DNA of 13,919 nucleotides from Bacteroidales bacterium. GTDB lineage: Bacteria; Bacteroidota; Bacteroidia; Bacteroidales; Paludibacteraceae. The notes below the pieces were generated by a model. It saw nothing but the letters and a program-made list of their open reading frames with translations, ran no database searches and was not told the origin of the DNA. The position numbers and the translations under genes were made by a program. Location of the stretch: the NCBI GenBank assembly GCA_900771035.1, contig CAAGML010000037.1, forward strand, positions 1-13,919, in the 5' to 3' direction. This document shows positions 7,170 to 13,919 of this stretch, piece by piece; the first letter of the stretch is position 1; every line of letters starts with the position of its first letter.

Positions 7170-8312
7170 CTATTTACCTCTCTCAATCACATAATCTTTT
7201 CCGTCGTCACCCCTTATGCCTCCCTCAATCTCATACGTTGTCCCACGCAATCTCACGGTAATATTAGCACTCTGAATTTCAACAATTTGTCCTTGATTAT
7301 CAACATAACTGCCATCACCCGAAATTGTATAAGACACATCGTTGTCACTCAGCGTATATCGCCCCGCCAACAACTGCTCAGTCGCCGTCAACGGCAATCT
7401 GAACAACAATCCGACACGTTTTTCCCCGTCAACAAGCCTGACGAAAGTATGCCTCGTGGCTGTCTCATTCTCCATAACAGTATCAAGAATCGCGATTTCA
7501 GTATAAAAAATACGCTCCGGCTCCTCAACACTGTCAGCCCTGTATCTTGCCGGTTTTCCTTTCCACACAACCCTCACCAACTCCTTCTGAGCACCTTCCA
7601 TCTCACACTCAACGCTATATTCACCGTCTGCCTCTCTGCTTATCTCGACCCTGCCTGCCGTCAACAGCAGCACGCTCAGTCCATTATCAGTATATTGCCC
7701 TAAGAAAGAACCCGACACGAATGTCTTACCCTCCTCTTCGCGAACCTCTCCCGGCTTTACAGTCATTTCCCTGTGACTCTCCTCGACAAGGTAACTTCCT
7801 GCCGTCAACGTGTCAGTGCCAACAGGCGAACACAGCGCAAGGCTGACCATCAATCCGTTGCCCGTGACATTCCCCTCGCCATCCATAGTCAGTCCGTCGT
7901 CATAAAGTCTCAGCACCTGCGTCATAGCACCCGTCCTGTCGTCCACACCTGTGATATACACAGCACCCTGACTCATCTCAAGGTCATACTCCGGAGTCTC
8001 AACCGTGACTACGCATCTCGCCTTATGCCCATCGACCGTGGCTGTTATCACACAAGTCCCCGCATAAACCGCCGTGACATTGCCTTTTTTATCGACGACA
8101 GCCACATTCTGGTCACTGCTGCTCCAGTTTTTCGAGTTATATATAGCGGCAGACGTGGGGTTTATGGTCAACTCAATCTGACGAGTCTCGCCTATAACCA
8201 TAGTCATCTCCTCCGGATTCACGCTCACGCCCGTCACCTTGGTCTCGTCCTTGCAAGCAACCATAAGCAGTAACAGAATTACCGCGGCAATATATATTAT
8301 CCCTTTATTCAT
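7170..8312 (-). CDS. Lipoprotein with BIG2 (bacterial Ig-like) domain and duplicated beta-rich module
   Basis: The 380-residue protein begins with a lipoprotein signal peptide (MNKGIIYIAAVILLLLMVAC); Cys20 is the expected lipidated residue. The next residues, Lys-Asp-Glu, resemble the K-(D/E)2 export signal described for surface lipoproteins of Bacteroidetes, so an outer-membrane, possibly surface, position is likely. Residues about 26-104 form a BIG2 domain: VTGVSVNPEEMTMVIGET, then WSSSDQNVAVVDKKGNVTA and GTCVITATVDG. Two related beta-rich modules follow, about 116-252 and 268-380. Each has a Leu-rich strand followed by an AG(S/R)Y turn (LTAGSYLV; LLAGRYTL), an SG-containing segment and a YxxExxxxG-like strand near the end. 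I do not recognise a specific function; adhesion or glycan binding would be guesses. The gene stands apart from lolE (169-base gap) and ends 78 bases before rseC. Confidence 0.85.
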   Translation of the reverse strand: MNKGIIYIAAVILLLLMVACKDETKVTGVSVNPEEMTMVIGETRQIELTINPTSAAIYNSKNWSSSDQNVAVVDKKGNVTAVYAGTCVITATVDGHKARCVVTVETPEYDLEMSQGAVYITGVDDRTGAMTQVLRLYDDGLTMDGEGNVTGNGLMVSLALCSPVGTDTLTAGSYLVEESHREMTVKPGEVREEEGKTFVSGSFLGQYTDNGLSVLLLTAGRVEISREADGEYSVECEMEGAQKELVRVVWKGKPARYRADSVEEPERIFYTEIAILDTVMENETATRHTFVRLVDGEKRVGLLFRLPLTATEQLLAGRYTLSDNDVSYTISGDGSYVDNQGQIVEIQSANITVRLRGTTYEIEGGIRGDDGKDYVIERGK

Positions 8313-8392
8313 AAAGTAACGAATTTCAGTCTCAGTATCTCAACAAAAAAACAACCTACCACCACATCTGCTCCCCCTCTCGGACACACCGA

Positions 8393-8425
8393 AGACGTAG
8401 CCCATGCAAACCATAGACGTACCCC
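8393..8425 (-). promoter_or_regulatory. Direct repeat around a near-consensus -7 element upstream of the lipoprotein gene
   Basis: Plus-strand bases 8393-8403 (AGACGTAGCCC) and 8415-8425 (AGACGTACCCC) are 11-base copies with one mismatch, starting 22 bases apart. Between them, on the minus strand, lies TATGGTTTG (8415-8407), which is one base longer than the TAnnTTTG consensus. The arrangement, about 80-110 bases before the lipoprotein ATG, could be a weak promoter with an operator. I see no clear -33 element, so support is thin. Nothing else is recognised in the 169-base gap. Confidence 0.2.
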
Positions 8426-8481
8426 TGACCTATAAACACTCAGTTCTGACGAAATAATAATCATCATTTTCTATCATCTTA

Positions 8482-9693
8482 TCATTTCATCGTCACTAAA
8501 GTCCTTGTGGTCAACCTTGCGGCACAAACGCCCAACACCATGACGACAGCGAAAACCGCCATTAAATCCATAATCCTCAGCTCTACAGGGTATGCGTTTA
8601 CCAAGAAACCCTCTCCCATTTTCAGCCATCCGAACTTTTCCTGCGACAGCACTACGCCAACCCCTAACATTGTACCTATTATCACGCCAAAGAAAGAAAT
8701 CATCACCCCTTGCAGAGTGAAAACCCTCCTCACCATACCACCGTCAGCGCCTATGTTCCGGAAAAGCACAATATCCTCTTTTTTCTCGATTTGTATCATT
8801 GACAACGAACTGACGATGTTGAATGTGGCAATCAATATAATGAAACTCAATATCAGGAATGTTGACCACTTCTCAATCTGACTCATTCTGTAGAAGTCAT
8901 CCTGCTGTTCAACACGGTTCTGCACTTTATATTTATCACCCAAATCCTCTTTCAGTATCTTCTCCACATTTTCCCCCTCATTCATTATCTTTATCTCGTA
9001 GGCGTTAACCTTTTTATCATCAAACTGATATGCCTCCACCACCAAATCCAACGGCAGGATAACATAGTTCTCGTCGTATTTTTCCTGCCCTGCGAAGAAC
9101 TCTCCCCCACTCGCAAATGTCATTCTCGTGAAACTTGCGTCAGGTCTCGCAATATTAACCTTCCTGTTTTTCGGCACATAGAGCGAAATCGCCGTATATG
9201 AATTCCTCGTAACTCCCAGTTTGTTTGCAAGACCAATACCCAGAAGCCCGACAGGCTCATCCCTGTAACCAGGCGAAAAGTCTGCCCTCCCCGAACACAG
9301 AATCCCGTCAATGCCAGTGATGTCACCATAGTTAACACCCACTCCCTTGACTTTCACAGGCACATATTGTCCGTCAACACCCACCATGCCATCCTGTTCT
9401 ATCACAGGACACCACATTGCCGAACTTCCCAACTTATGTCGCACCTCCGTCAGCAGAGTGTCACTTCTGTCAATCCACCTTCCCTCTATGGCACTGATTT
9501 TTATATCTGCGTCAAATGCGGTCAACGATGACTCTATAACCCTCTCAAAACCATTAAGTACCGACATCACACACACCATTGCCATAGTTCCAACGACAAC
9601 CCCACCCACGGCAACCCACGTCACCATGTTTATGGTATTATGCCGTTTCTTGGCAAACAGATACCTCAACGCTATGAACAATTCCGTCCTCAA
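8482..9693 (-). CDS. lolE: FtsX-family ABC transporter permease, LolC/LolE-type lipoprotein release
   Basis: This 403-residue inner-membrane permease has the LolC/LolE arrangement: an N-terminal FIALRYLFAKKRHNTINMVT amphipathic start, membrane helix 1 (about 23-47), a large periplasmic domain (about 50-270) and a C-terminal FtsX domain with three helices (about 277-299, 325-350 and 375-395). IEKKEDIVLFRNIGA (302-316) is the coupling-helix motif that contacts the LolD ATPase. With LolD it would extract outer-membrane lipoproteins from the inner membrane. No LolD gene is in the window, and C versus E cannot be told apart. The start appears to be TTG. The frame is open back to the rbfA stop, but no in-frame ATG occurs before residue 23, which would cut off the conserved N-terminus. 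rbfA lies 27 bases upstream, so the pair is probably co-transcribed. Confidence 0.88.
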   Translation of the reverse strand: MRTELFIALRYLFAKKRHNTINMVTWVAVGGVVVGTMAMVCVMSVLNGFERVIESSLTAFDADIKISAIEGRWIDRSDTLLTEVRHKLGSSAMWCPVIEQDGMVGVDGQYVPVKVKGVGVNYGDITGIDGILCSGRADFSPGYRDEPVGLLGIGLANKLGVTRNSYTAISLYVPKNRKVNIARPDASFTRMTFASGGEFFAGQEKYDENYVILPLDLVVEAYQFDDKKVNAYEIKIMNEGENVEKILKEDLGDKYKVQNRVEQQDDFYRMSQIEKWSTFLILSFIILIATFNIVSSLSMIQIEKKEDIVLFRNIGADGGMVRRVFTLQGVMISFFGVIIGTMLGVGVVLSQEKFGWLKMGEGFLVNAYPVELRIMDLMAVFAVVMVLGVCAARLTTRTLVTMK

Positions 9694-9720
9694 ACCAACC
9701 AGTACTGAAAACCCGTCACG

Positions 9721-10092
9721 TTAATCCTCTTTCTCAGGCATCCCAGATGTCACCCCTGCACTTGCCAACAGGTCGTCAATATGCGCCATCTTCTCCTCCG
9801 TCTCGTCGTTATAGAACGTAAACTCAGGGATAATCCTAAGGTTGTTCCTCAACCTGTGCGCCAGCTCATATCTTAGGCTTTTATTGTCAGCCTCGACACG
9901 TTCCATAATCTCTGCGGCCTTGGCTGAAGGGAAAATGCTCAGGAAAACCTTCGCCATACTGAGGTCTGGCGTGACCCTGACCTCCGACACGCTGATTATC
10001 ACATTGCCAATCCTCCGGGCATAGAGTACGAATATATCTCCGAACTCTTTTTGCAGCATTTTCGCTATTTTCTCTTGTCTTGTACCTTGCAT
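9721..10092 (-). CDS. rbfA: Ribosome-binding factor A (RbfA)
   Basis: RbfA is a small KH-fold protein that binds the 30S subunit and helps mature the 5' end of 16S rRNA; it matters most in the cold. From the ATG at 10092 it is 123 residues. Family segments include TRQEKIAKMLQKEFGDIF (4-21), ISVSEVRVTPDLSMAKVFLS (33-52) and LAHRLRNNLRIIPEFTFYND (78-97), followed by EEKMAHIDDLL. The frame extends 18 codons further to ATGs at 10146/10143, but those residues are not family-like and lie in the loop of a terminator-like hairpin, so the internal ATG is preferred. secDF ends 87 bases upstream of this start and the permease starts 27 bases downstream. I find no TAnnTTTG element here, so expression may depend on readthrough from secDF. 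Confidence 0.93.
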   Translation of the reverse strand: MQGTRQEKIAKMLQKEFGDIFVLYARRIGNVIISVSEVRVTPDLSMAKVFLSIFPSAKAAEIMERVEADNKSLRYELAHRLRNNLRIIPEFTFYNDETEEKMAHIDDLLASAGVTSGMPEKED

Positions 10093-10112
10093 GTATGTTA
10101 TCTCTTGAATTA

Positions 10113-10160
10113 CAGAAAAAGACGGAGTGACATTCTTCAACATCATGCCTCTCCGTCTCT
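10113..10160 (-). terminator. Terminator-like hairpin after secDF
   Basis: On the minus strand, AGACGGAG (10158-10151) pairs with CTCCGTCT (10127-10120) across a 23-base loop, and the stem runs straight into TTTTT (10120-10116). It begins 22 bases after the secDF stop codon and ends 24 bases before the rbfA ATG. The GC-rich 8-bp stem plus T-run fits an intrinsic terminator. The long loop lowers certainty and leaves room for an attenuator that allows some readthrough into rbfA. Confidence 0.65.
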
Positions 10161-10179
10161 GTTTTATATTAATGTGTGG

Positions 10180-13100
10180 TTATGCAGCCTTAGCAGCCTT
10201 GCGCTTCTCTCTCCAGCTTTGGATGCTGTATGAAAGTGGCGACGCAATGAAGATGGTTGAGTATGTACCCACGATAACACCCAACAGGATTGCGAACACA
10301 AATCCACGGATTGTCTCACCACCGAAGATGAATATCGCAAGCAACACGATGAATGTTGACAACGAAGTCGAGAAGGTACGGCTCAACGTTGAGCATATTG
10401 ACTCGCTTATCTGAGTGTGAAGGTCACGCTTAGGATAGAGTCCGATGTTCTCACGGATACGGTCGAAGATTACCACGGTATCATTGATTGAGTAACCCAC
10501 AACTGTCAGGATTGCGGCAATGAATGACTGGTCAACCTCCATTGAGAATCCAGCCACTGAGTAGAACAGTGAATAGATACCGAGGATAATCAGCACGTCG
10601 TGTGCCAACGCAGCGATTGCACCTACCGAGAATGCCCAGTTGCGGAAACGCAACAGAATGTAGAGACCAATACCGATGAGTGCTATGATGATTGCCCATA
10701 CTGCAGCAACCTTGATGTCATCTGCGACGGTAGGTCCAACCTTCTGCGAACTCTGAATACCGAAAGTCTCGGCGTTAGTATTCATTGGAGCCTCCACAAC
10801 ATTGTCACCCTTGACAATGTAACGCTGTACGAACATCTCTTTTGTCACTGCCTCATTGCCAATCACAGGCTTGAGTGCGTTATAGAGCATGTCCTCAATC
10901 TTGCCGTCAATGTTCTCGTCTGTTGAATAAACCTCGTAGTTGGTCGAGATACGAATCTGATTCTCACTACCCATGGTGATTACGCTGACCTGACTTTCAG
11001 GGAATGTTGTCTCCATCACAGGACGAATCTCGTCAATGTTCACTGGTTTCTCGAACTTGACAATATAGTTACGACCACCCGAGAAGTCGATACCCTGTTC
11101 CATGCCACGTATGCAAAGTGAAGCGATTGCAATCACTATAACAACCAAAGAAATAGTGTAACCGAATTTACGTTTGCCGATGAAGTCAAAGTGTATGTTC
11201 TGGAACCAGTTCTTGGTGAGGTTTGTAGTGAATGGGAGGTTGCGCTCCTTCTCCTTGTTGTTCATTCTGTCGTAAACAAGACGTGTCAGAAACACTGCCG
11301 TGAACACTGAAGTCACTATACCAATCATCAGAGTGGTGGCAAAACCTTTGACAGGACCTGAACCGAAGATGAACAAGATGATACCTGTAATCATTGTGGT
11401 CACGTTGGCGTCAATGATAGCTGAGAGTGCGTTGCCGTAACCCTCGGTGACTGCCTTCTTGAAGTTTTTGCCTGCGCGCAACTCCTCGCGGATACGCTCA
11501 TAGATAAGCACGTTGGCATCTACCGCAGTACCCATCGTGAATACGAAACCTGCGATACCTGGCAATGTAAGTACTGCCTTGAACGACGCCAGGACACCGA
11601 ATATGAACACAAGGTTGATGAGCAATGCGCCATCGGCGATGAGTCCAGGAATCAATCCATAGTACATTATCATATAGAGGAGCACCAGGATGAAGGCTAT
11701 CACGAATGAAATCAAACCATTGTGGATGGCTGTCTCACCAAGGGATGGACCTACGACATCCTCTTGCACGATACGTGCAGGGGCTGGCATCTTACCTGAT
11801 TTCAATACGTTAGCCAAGTCCTTAGCCTCTTCCACTGTGAAGTGACCTGTAATCTGCGAGTTGCCGCCTGTGATTTCCTGATTTACGGTAGGGAATGAAT
11901 ATACGTAGTTGTCAAGTACTATTGCCACCTCACGGCCTACGTTGTTCTTGGTCAGACGTGCCCACTCTTTAGCACCCTCTGAGTTCATTGTCATAGACAC
12001 TGTCGCAGATGCTGAGTACTGGTCAAAGTCCGAACGTGCGTCGGTAATCACCTCACCCTCAAGAGGGGCTTTCTCAACACGTGGGTTCTCCAACTTGATG
12101 GCTATCAACTGGAACACCAACTGTTTTGCATCTGGGTCTATTGGTTTGACTGTCCAACGGAAACGTGCGTCGGCAGGGAAGATGTCTGCAACCTGCTTCA
12201 TTGCAAGGTATTTGTTCACCTTCGCTGTATCCTGCGCAAGCGAATAACCTACGACAGGACCCTGATTCTGGATAGGGTTGAGAATGGCAAGCAGTGGATG
12301 CTCTTTCTTGAACTTCTCTATATCCTGCTCATTGCCCTGTGCAGCCTCGCCTTGTGCGCCGCCGTCCTCACCTACCAGTTTCGATGCTATGTCATCTGTC
12401 GAGTCTGTAGTCTCGGCAGGAGCAGCCTCTTCAGCGTTCTCCTCCACGACTTCTTCCTCCACATTGTTCTCTGCAACCAGCTCTTCCGCTGCCACTTCTG
12501 TGCTGTCAGCGGCGATGGTGTCAACCTTCTCCTCACCGTTGCTTGCAGCCAGTATGTCCTTCACCTTGGTGTCGGCATTCTCAAGGAATGGGGCAATCTC
12601 AGAATATTTGTACGTTGGCCAGAACTCAAGGTTAGCAGAACCTTGCAGCAGTTTACGCACACGCTCAGGCTCTTTCACACCTGGCAACTCAACGAGGATA
12701 CGTCCCTCGACATCCAAAGCTTGAATGTTTGGTTGCACAACGCCGAAACGGTCTATACGTGAACGGAGCACATTGAACGAGTTGGCGATTGCGGCGTCAA
12801 TCTCTGCCTGCAACACCTCTATGACCTGTGCGTCTGTCGAACTTGCCGAAATTTTGTCTTTCAGATCGTATGTCGCAAAAATACCTGCCAAAGGCGCATT
12901 AGGCTCAATTTTCTTATACTCCTCTTCAAAGAGTTTAAGAAAATTCTCGCCGGAATAAGCCTGACGTGACTTCGCATTCTGAAGTGCCTGATTGAACGAT
13001 GGATCCTGATTGTCGCCTGACAGTGATTTCAAGATGTCCGAAACTGATACCTCAAGGGTGACGTTCATACCGCCCTTCAGGTCAAGACCAAGGTTGAGCT

Positions 13101-13311
13101 CGCGCTCACGGCACTGTTTCAACGTGTAGCCGAGGAAAACCTCCTCGCCAGACATTGAATCCAAGTAGTTGTAATAGAGATCCTGATCGCCCTGCGCTAT
13201 CTCCTGTGCTTTCTGCTCATAGTGCCTTGTCACGAACGTAAATGACAGATAATAAAGGCAAATGAGCAACAACGCAATCGCAATGAATCTCACAAATCCT
13301 TTGTTTTGCAT
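10180..13311 (-). CDS. secDF: Protein translocase subunit SecDF (fused SecD-SecF)
   Basis: SecDF uses the proton or sodium gradient to pull proteins through SecYEG from the periplasmic side. This 1,043-residue form fuses SecD and SecF, as is usual in Bacteroidota. The SecD half has helix 1 (about 7-27), LNLGLDLKGGMNVTLEV (72-88), RSRIDRFGVVQPN (183-195), VELPGVKEPERVRKLL (207-222), a second periplasmic lobe (about 340-520) and a five-helix membrane bundle with GTAVDANVLIYERIREE (594-610). The SecF half starts near 705 with FDFIGKRKFGYTISL, then GIDFSGGRNYIV (740-751), VGYSINDTVVIFDRIREN (938-955) and TLSRTFSTSLSTFIVL (975-990). Asp598 and Asp944 lie in the membrane motifs expected to carry protons. 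A Glu/Ala/Asp-rich insert (about 259-332) splits the SecD periplasmic region. The gene has its own promoter and a hairpin after its stop. Confidence 0.97.
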   Translation of the reverse strand: MQNKGFVRFIAIALLLICLYYLSFTFVTRHYEQKAQEIAQGDQDLYYNYLDSMSGEEVFLGYTLKQCRERELNLGLDLKGGMNVTLEVSVSDILKSLSGDNQDPSFNQALQNAKSRQAYSGENFLKLFEEEYKKIEPNAPLAGIFATYDLKDKISASSTDAQVIEVLQAEIDAAIANSFNVLRSRIDRFGVVQPNIQALDVEGRILVELPGVKEPERVRKLLQGSANLEFWPTYKYSEIAPFLENADTKVKDILAASNGEEKVDTIAADSTEVAAEELVAENNVEEEVVEENAEEAAPAETTDSTDDIASKLVGEDGGAQGEAAQGNEQDIEKFKKEHPLLAILNPIQNQGPVVGYSLAQDTAKVNKYLAMKQVADIFPADARFRWTVKPIDPDAKQLVFQLIAIKLENPRVEKAPLEGEVITDARSDFDQYSASATVSMTMNSEGAKEWARLTKNNVGREVAIVLDNYVYSFPTVNQEITGGNSQITGHFTVEEAKDLANVLKSGKMPAPARIVQEDVVGPSLGETAIHNGLISFVIAFILVLLYMIMYYGLIPGLIADGALLINLVFIFGVLASFKAVLTLPGIAGFVFTMGTAVDANVLIYERIREELRAGKNFKKAVTEGYGNALSAIIDANVTTMITGIILFIFGSGPVKGFATTLMIGIVTSVFTAVFLTRLVYDRMNNKEKERNLPFTTNLTKNWFQNIHFDFIGKRKFGYTISLVVIVIAIASLCIRGMEQGIDFSGGRNYIVKFEKPVNIDEIRPVMETTFPESQVSVITMGSENQIRISTNYEVYSTDENIDGKIEDMLYNALKPVIGNEAVTKEMFVQRYIVKGDNVVEAPMNTNAETFGIQSSQKVGPTVADDIKVAAVWAIIIALIGIGLYILLRFRNWAFSVGAIAALAHDVLIILGIYSLFYSVAGFSMEVDQSFIAAILTVVGYSINDTVVIFDRIRENIGLYPKRDLHTQISESICSTLSRTFSTSLSTFIVLLAIFIFGGETIRGFVFAILLGVIVGTYSTIFIASPLSYSIQSWREKRKAAKAA

Positions 13312-13362
13312 ATTGTTTTTTTTAATTATTTATCACTGAATATACTCGCTCAATTTAGCGTG

Positions 13363-13392
13363 CAAAGTTAGTAATAATTTTTGATATGCAAA
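13363..13392 (-). promoter_or_regulatory. Bacteroidetes-type promoter of secDF
   Basis: On the minus strand, TAACTTTG (13370-13363) matches the TAnnTTTG -7 consensus exactly. TTTG (13392-13389) sits 18 bases upstream as the -33 element. The -7 element ends 51 bases before the secDF ATG, giving a predicted leader of about 45 bases that is A/T-rich, including an A-run just before the ATG and no Shine-Dalgarno. The promoter lies in the only gap between the HMA gene and secDF. Confidence 0.75.
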
Positions 13393-13402
13393 AGAAATAT
13401 TC

Positions 13403-13424
13403 GATTTTTCTACTACGAAAAATC
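13403..13424 (-). terminator. AT-rich hairpin at the end of the HMA gene, possible weak terminator
   Basis: GATTTTTC (13403-13410) and GAAAAATC (13417-13424) form a perfect 8-bp stem with a 6-base loop. The stem overlaps the stop codon of the HMA gene and lies just upstream of the secDF promoter. The pairing is AT-rich and the following tract (AATATTTCTTTT) is only moderately T-rich, so it may be a weak terminator or mRNA end stabiliser, or chance. Confidence 0.4.
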
Positions 13425-13815
13425 ACTTTTTATTGTTATCTCCTTGATTATGACCACATCCGCCCTGTCCGTGGTTGTGTCCACATGAGTGTCCGCATGA
13501 GTTCCCGCACGAATGACCGCAACCCTGATGTCCTTCGCCCTTAACCTCTTGAGACTTGAATTTCAAGTCTTTGAGCAGTGCTGCCTGCAACGTTTGCACA
13601 TTTGTCTTTGCATCGTCGTAAACTATGGTGACAATGCGTTTTTCCAATTCTACAGTGAGTTTCTTCACGCCTTTCTCATAATTGAGCACATTTTCCACCT
13701 TTGCCTGGCAGTTTTTGCACTCCATGCCTGGGATGTAGAGTTTCACTGTTTTGTTCTCAGCCATGGCTAATACAGATACCATAGCAACCATCAATGTTAA
13801 AATACTTTTTTTCAT
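13423..13815 (-). CDS. Exported heavy-metal-associated (HMA) protein with Cys/His-rich tail
   Basis: This 130-residue protein starts with a Sec signal peptide (about 1-19, MKKSILTLMVAMVSVLAMAE), so it should act in the periplasm or be secreted. Residues about 22-92 form an HMA ferredoxin-like domain, with the metal site GMECKNCQAKV (Cys33, Cys36) and the beta strand VTIVYDD. Such domains bind Cu(I), Zn or other soft metals in chaperones and P-type ATPases. Residues about 96-123 are a Gly/Cys/His tail built of GCGH, SCGH and GCGHN-like units (cysteines 99, 103, 107, 111 and 120, with six histidines), which would add several metal sites. Copper or zinc buffering or delivery is an inference. No export ATPase or receptor gene is visible alongside it, because the window ends 104 bases upstream. 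No promoter is visible before it. Confidence 0.85.
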   Translation of the reverse strand: MKKSILTLMVAMVSVLAMAENKTVKLYIPGMECKNCQAKVENVLNYEKGVKKLTVELEKRIVTIVYDDAKTNVQTLQAALLKDLKFKSQEVKGEGHQGCGHSCGNSCGHSCGHNHGQGGCGHNQGDNNKK

Positions 13816-13919
13816 ATTCTTATTGTTTTAGTTTGTTTGTTTTTAGGTGAGTTCTATAAATTCATTTTGAGTGTTTTTGAAGTTTGTTTTGAGCAGATTG
13901 CTGTGCGGAAGGAGGGAGC

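Noticed and set aside
10093..10146. Upstream extension of rbfA to ATG 10146
   Set aside because: The 18 extra residues do not resemble RbfA and the start lies in a terminator-like hairpin loop; the ATG at 10092 gives a family-like N-terminus.
12278..12762. Two long plus-strand ORFs rich in Ser/Ala or Leu/Cys
   Set aside because: They lie opposite the acidic low-complexity insert of secDF; Glu/Ala codons on one strand give Ser/Ala-type frames on the other. No family motif is seen.
13843..13919. Possible 3' end of an upstream minus-strand gene (24 codons ending TAA, last residues NEFIELT)
   Set aside because: More than one minus-strand frame is open for a similar length at the window edge and no family can be recognised, so it is not called.
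1..13919. CRISPR array, insertion sequence, tRNA/rRNA, phage or defence genes
   Set aside because: No spaced direct-repeat array, terminal inverted repeats with a transposase, RNA gene or defence domain was seen; the gene content is conserved chromosomal housekeeping and respiration.

Overview
The window comes from a bacterium of the phylum Bacteroidota, most likely order Bacteroidales. The evidence is the set of protein families (a single fused SecDF of about 1,040 residues, a long polyferredoxin RnfB, a lipoprotein whose acylated cysteine is followed by Lys-Asp-Glu), the Rnf gene order rseC-B-C-D-G-E-A, and two exact TAnnTTTG -7 promoter elements of the Bacteroidetes type with a TTG/TTTG element 18 to 20 bases upstream. 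I cannot name a genus. All twelve genes lie on the minus strand, so transcription runs from high to low coordinates.

Layout in transcription order. (1) 13815-13423 encodes a small exported heavy-metal-associated (HMA) protein with a Cys/His-rich tail. (2) After an intergenic promoter, 13311-10180 encodes fused SecDF, followed by a terminator-like hairpin. (3) 10092-9721 is rbfA (ribosome maturation), followed 27 bases later by an FtsX/LolC-LolE-type ABC permease that appears to start at a TTG codon. (4) 8312-7170 encodes a lipoprotein with a bacterial Ig-like (BIG2) domain and a duplicated beta-rich module. (5) A promoter that almost touches the start codon of rseC drives an operon of eight tightly packed genes: rseC, rnfB, rnfC, rnfD, rnfG, rnfE, rnfA and a gate-domain membrane protein. 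It ends at a perfect 15-bp hairpin at 101-135.

The core is the Rnf complex, a membrane-bound ferredoxin:NAD+ oxidoreductase that couples electron transfer to Na+ or H+ movement. All six subunits are present, with their Fe-S cysteines and flavin-attachment threonines in place. The most distinctive points are a C-terminal RnfB tail with a 63-bp tandem repeat, an RnfG flavinylation motif reading TAAT rather than the common (S/T)GAT, and the gate-domain membrane protein added to the end of the operon.

The rest is largely housekeeping: protein translocation, ribosome maturation and probable lipoprotein release. I do not see a clearly new multi-gene system. The points for follow-up are local modifications of known systems. 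No stretch over 300 bases lacks a gene. The left flank (1-100) and right flank (13816-13919) are too short to assign to a gene.
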